Shown here in pieces: positions 4,885 through 5,105 of a DNA stretch of 5,105 nucleotides. The notes beneath the pieces are model-generated. The model did no database searches, was not told where the DNA came from, and saw nothing but the letters and a program-made list of their open reading frames with translations. Numbering within the stretch: the first letter of the stretch is position 1; every line of letters starts with the position of its first letter. The stretch comes from an uncultured Lachnospiraceae bacterium (GTDB lineage: Bacteria; Bacillota; Clostridia; Lachnospirales; Lachnospiraceae). The position numbers were made by a program, and so were the translations under genes. The DNA is taken from positions 1 to 5,105 of the forward strand of contig CAUCWU010000205.1 in assembly GCA_958446555.1 (NCBI GenBank), in the 5' to 3' direction.

Positions 4885-5105
4885 TTACTTTGTTAAAGCC
4901 TTTCCGTCTCTTCTTCTTACGATCAGCTTATTGGATGCCTTCTTCTTAGATCTGGTCTTCAGACCCAGTGCAGGCTTACCCCAAGGTGTACACGGACCTG
5001 GACGTCCAACCGGAGCACGTCCCTCACCACCACCGTGTGGATGGTCATTCGGGTTCATAACAGAACCACGAACTGTTGGGCGGATACCCATGTGACGCTT
5101 ACGTC
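4885..5105 (-). CDS. rplB: 50S ribosomal protein L2, C-terminal part (start outside window)
   Basis: L2 is a primary 23S-binding protein near the peptidyl transferase centre, needed for subunit joining and peptide bond formation. Only the last 72 residues are visible, of a protein normally about 275 long. The frame is open through the window edge; upstream of the first visible Met (5091) the codons still read RKRH, so that Met is internal. The conserved block RPTVRGSVMNPNDHPHGGGE contains the histidine equivalent to E. coli H229 (in DHPHGGGEGR). It is followed by TPWGKPALGLKTRSKKKASN and the basic end LIVRRRDGKALTK, slightly longer than the E. coli tail. It is the first gene of the visible run and leads to rpsS after 40 bases. 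Confidence 0.97.
   Translation of the reverse strand, partial: RKRHMGIRPTVRGSVMNPNDHPHGGGEGRAPVGRPGPCTPWGKPALGLKTRSKKKASNKLIVRRRDGKALTK

Noticed and set aside
1..5105. A search for a novel system: mobile elements, CRISPR, toxin-antitoxin, defence or inserted genes.
   Set aside because: Every gap is under 100 bases, gene order is canonical, and all minus-strand genes are standard ribosomal proteins; there is no room for an extra gene of any size.

Overview
The window is one uninterrupted stretch of the S10-spc ribosomal protein gene cluster, wholly on the minus strand. In transcription order (right to left) it reads rplB (3' part), rpsS, rplV, rpsC, rplP, rpmC, rpsQ, rplN, rplX, rplE, rpsN, rpsH, rplF (5' part). 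This is the canonical bacterial order with no insertion, deletion or inversion. The window ends cut rplB (its start lies beyond base 5105) and rplF (its end lies before base 1). All 13 products are recognisable from conserved family motifs.

The organism looks like a low-to-mid GC Firmicute, most probably a Clostridia of the Lachnospiraceae type. The signs are very strong Shine-Dalgarno sequences (AGGAGG or close to it before nearly every gene), three GTG starts, a short zinc-ribbon S14 (61 residues, two CxxC pairs), and an L22 with an extra N-terminal segment of about 18 residues starting MAKGHRSQIKR. The family placement rests on remembered protein sequences and was not confirmed by a search.

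Layout: from 5105 to about 2566 are the genes of the S10 half (L2, S19, L22, S3, L16, L29, S17). From 2500 to 1 are the genes of the spc half (L14, L24, L5, S14, S8, L6). In E. coli these halves are separate operons. Here they are joined by a 65-base gap with no convincing terminator or promoter, so one long transcript is likely. Most gaps are 2 to 40 bases, and rplP overlaps rpmC by 11 bases. The three longer gaps (rpsQ-rplN, 65; rpsN-rpsH, 90; rpsH-rplF, 98) each hold potential RNA hairpins and no gene. No stretch over 300 bases lacks a gene.

Functionally the genes supply parts of both subunits in step: S19, S3, S17, S14 and S8 for the 30S; L2, L22, L16, L29, L14, L24, L5 and L6 for the 50S. 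I see no mobile element, CRISPR array, tRNA, rRNA or defence gene, and no undescribed system. The points worth a second look are start-site choices (rpmC, rpsQ, rplF, rplP) and the structured spacers, which could be sites of autogenous control.
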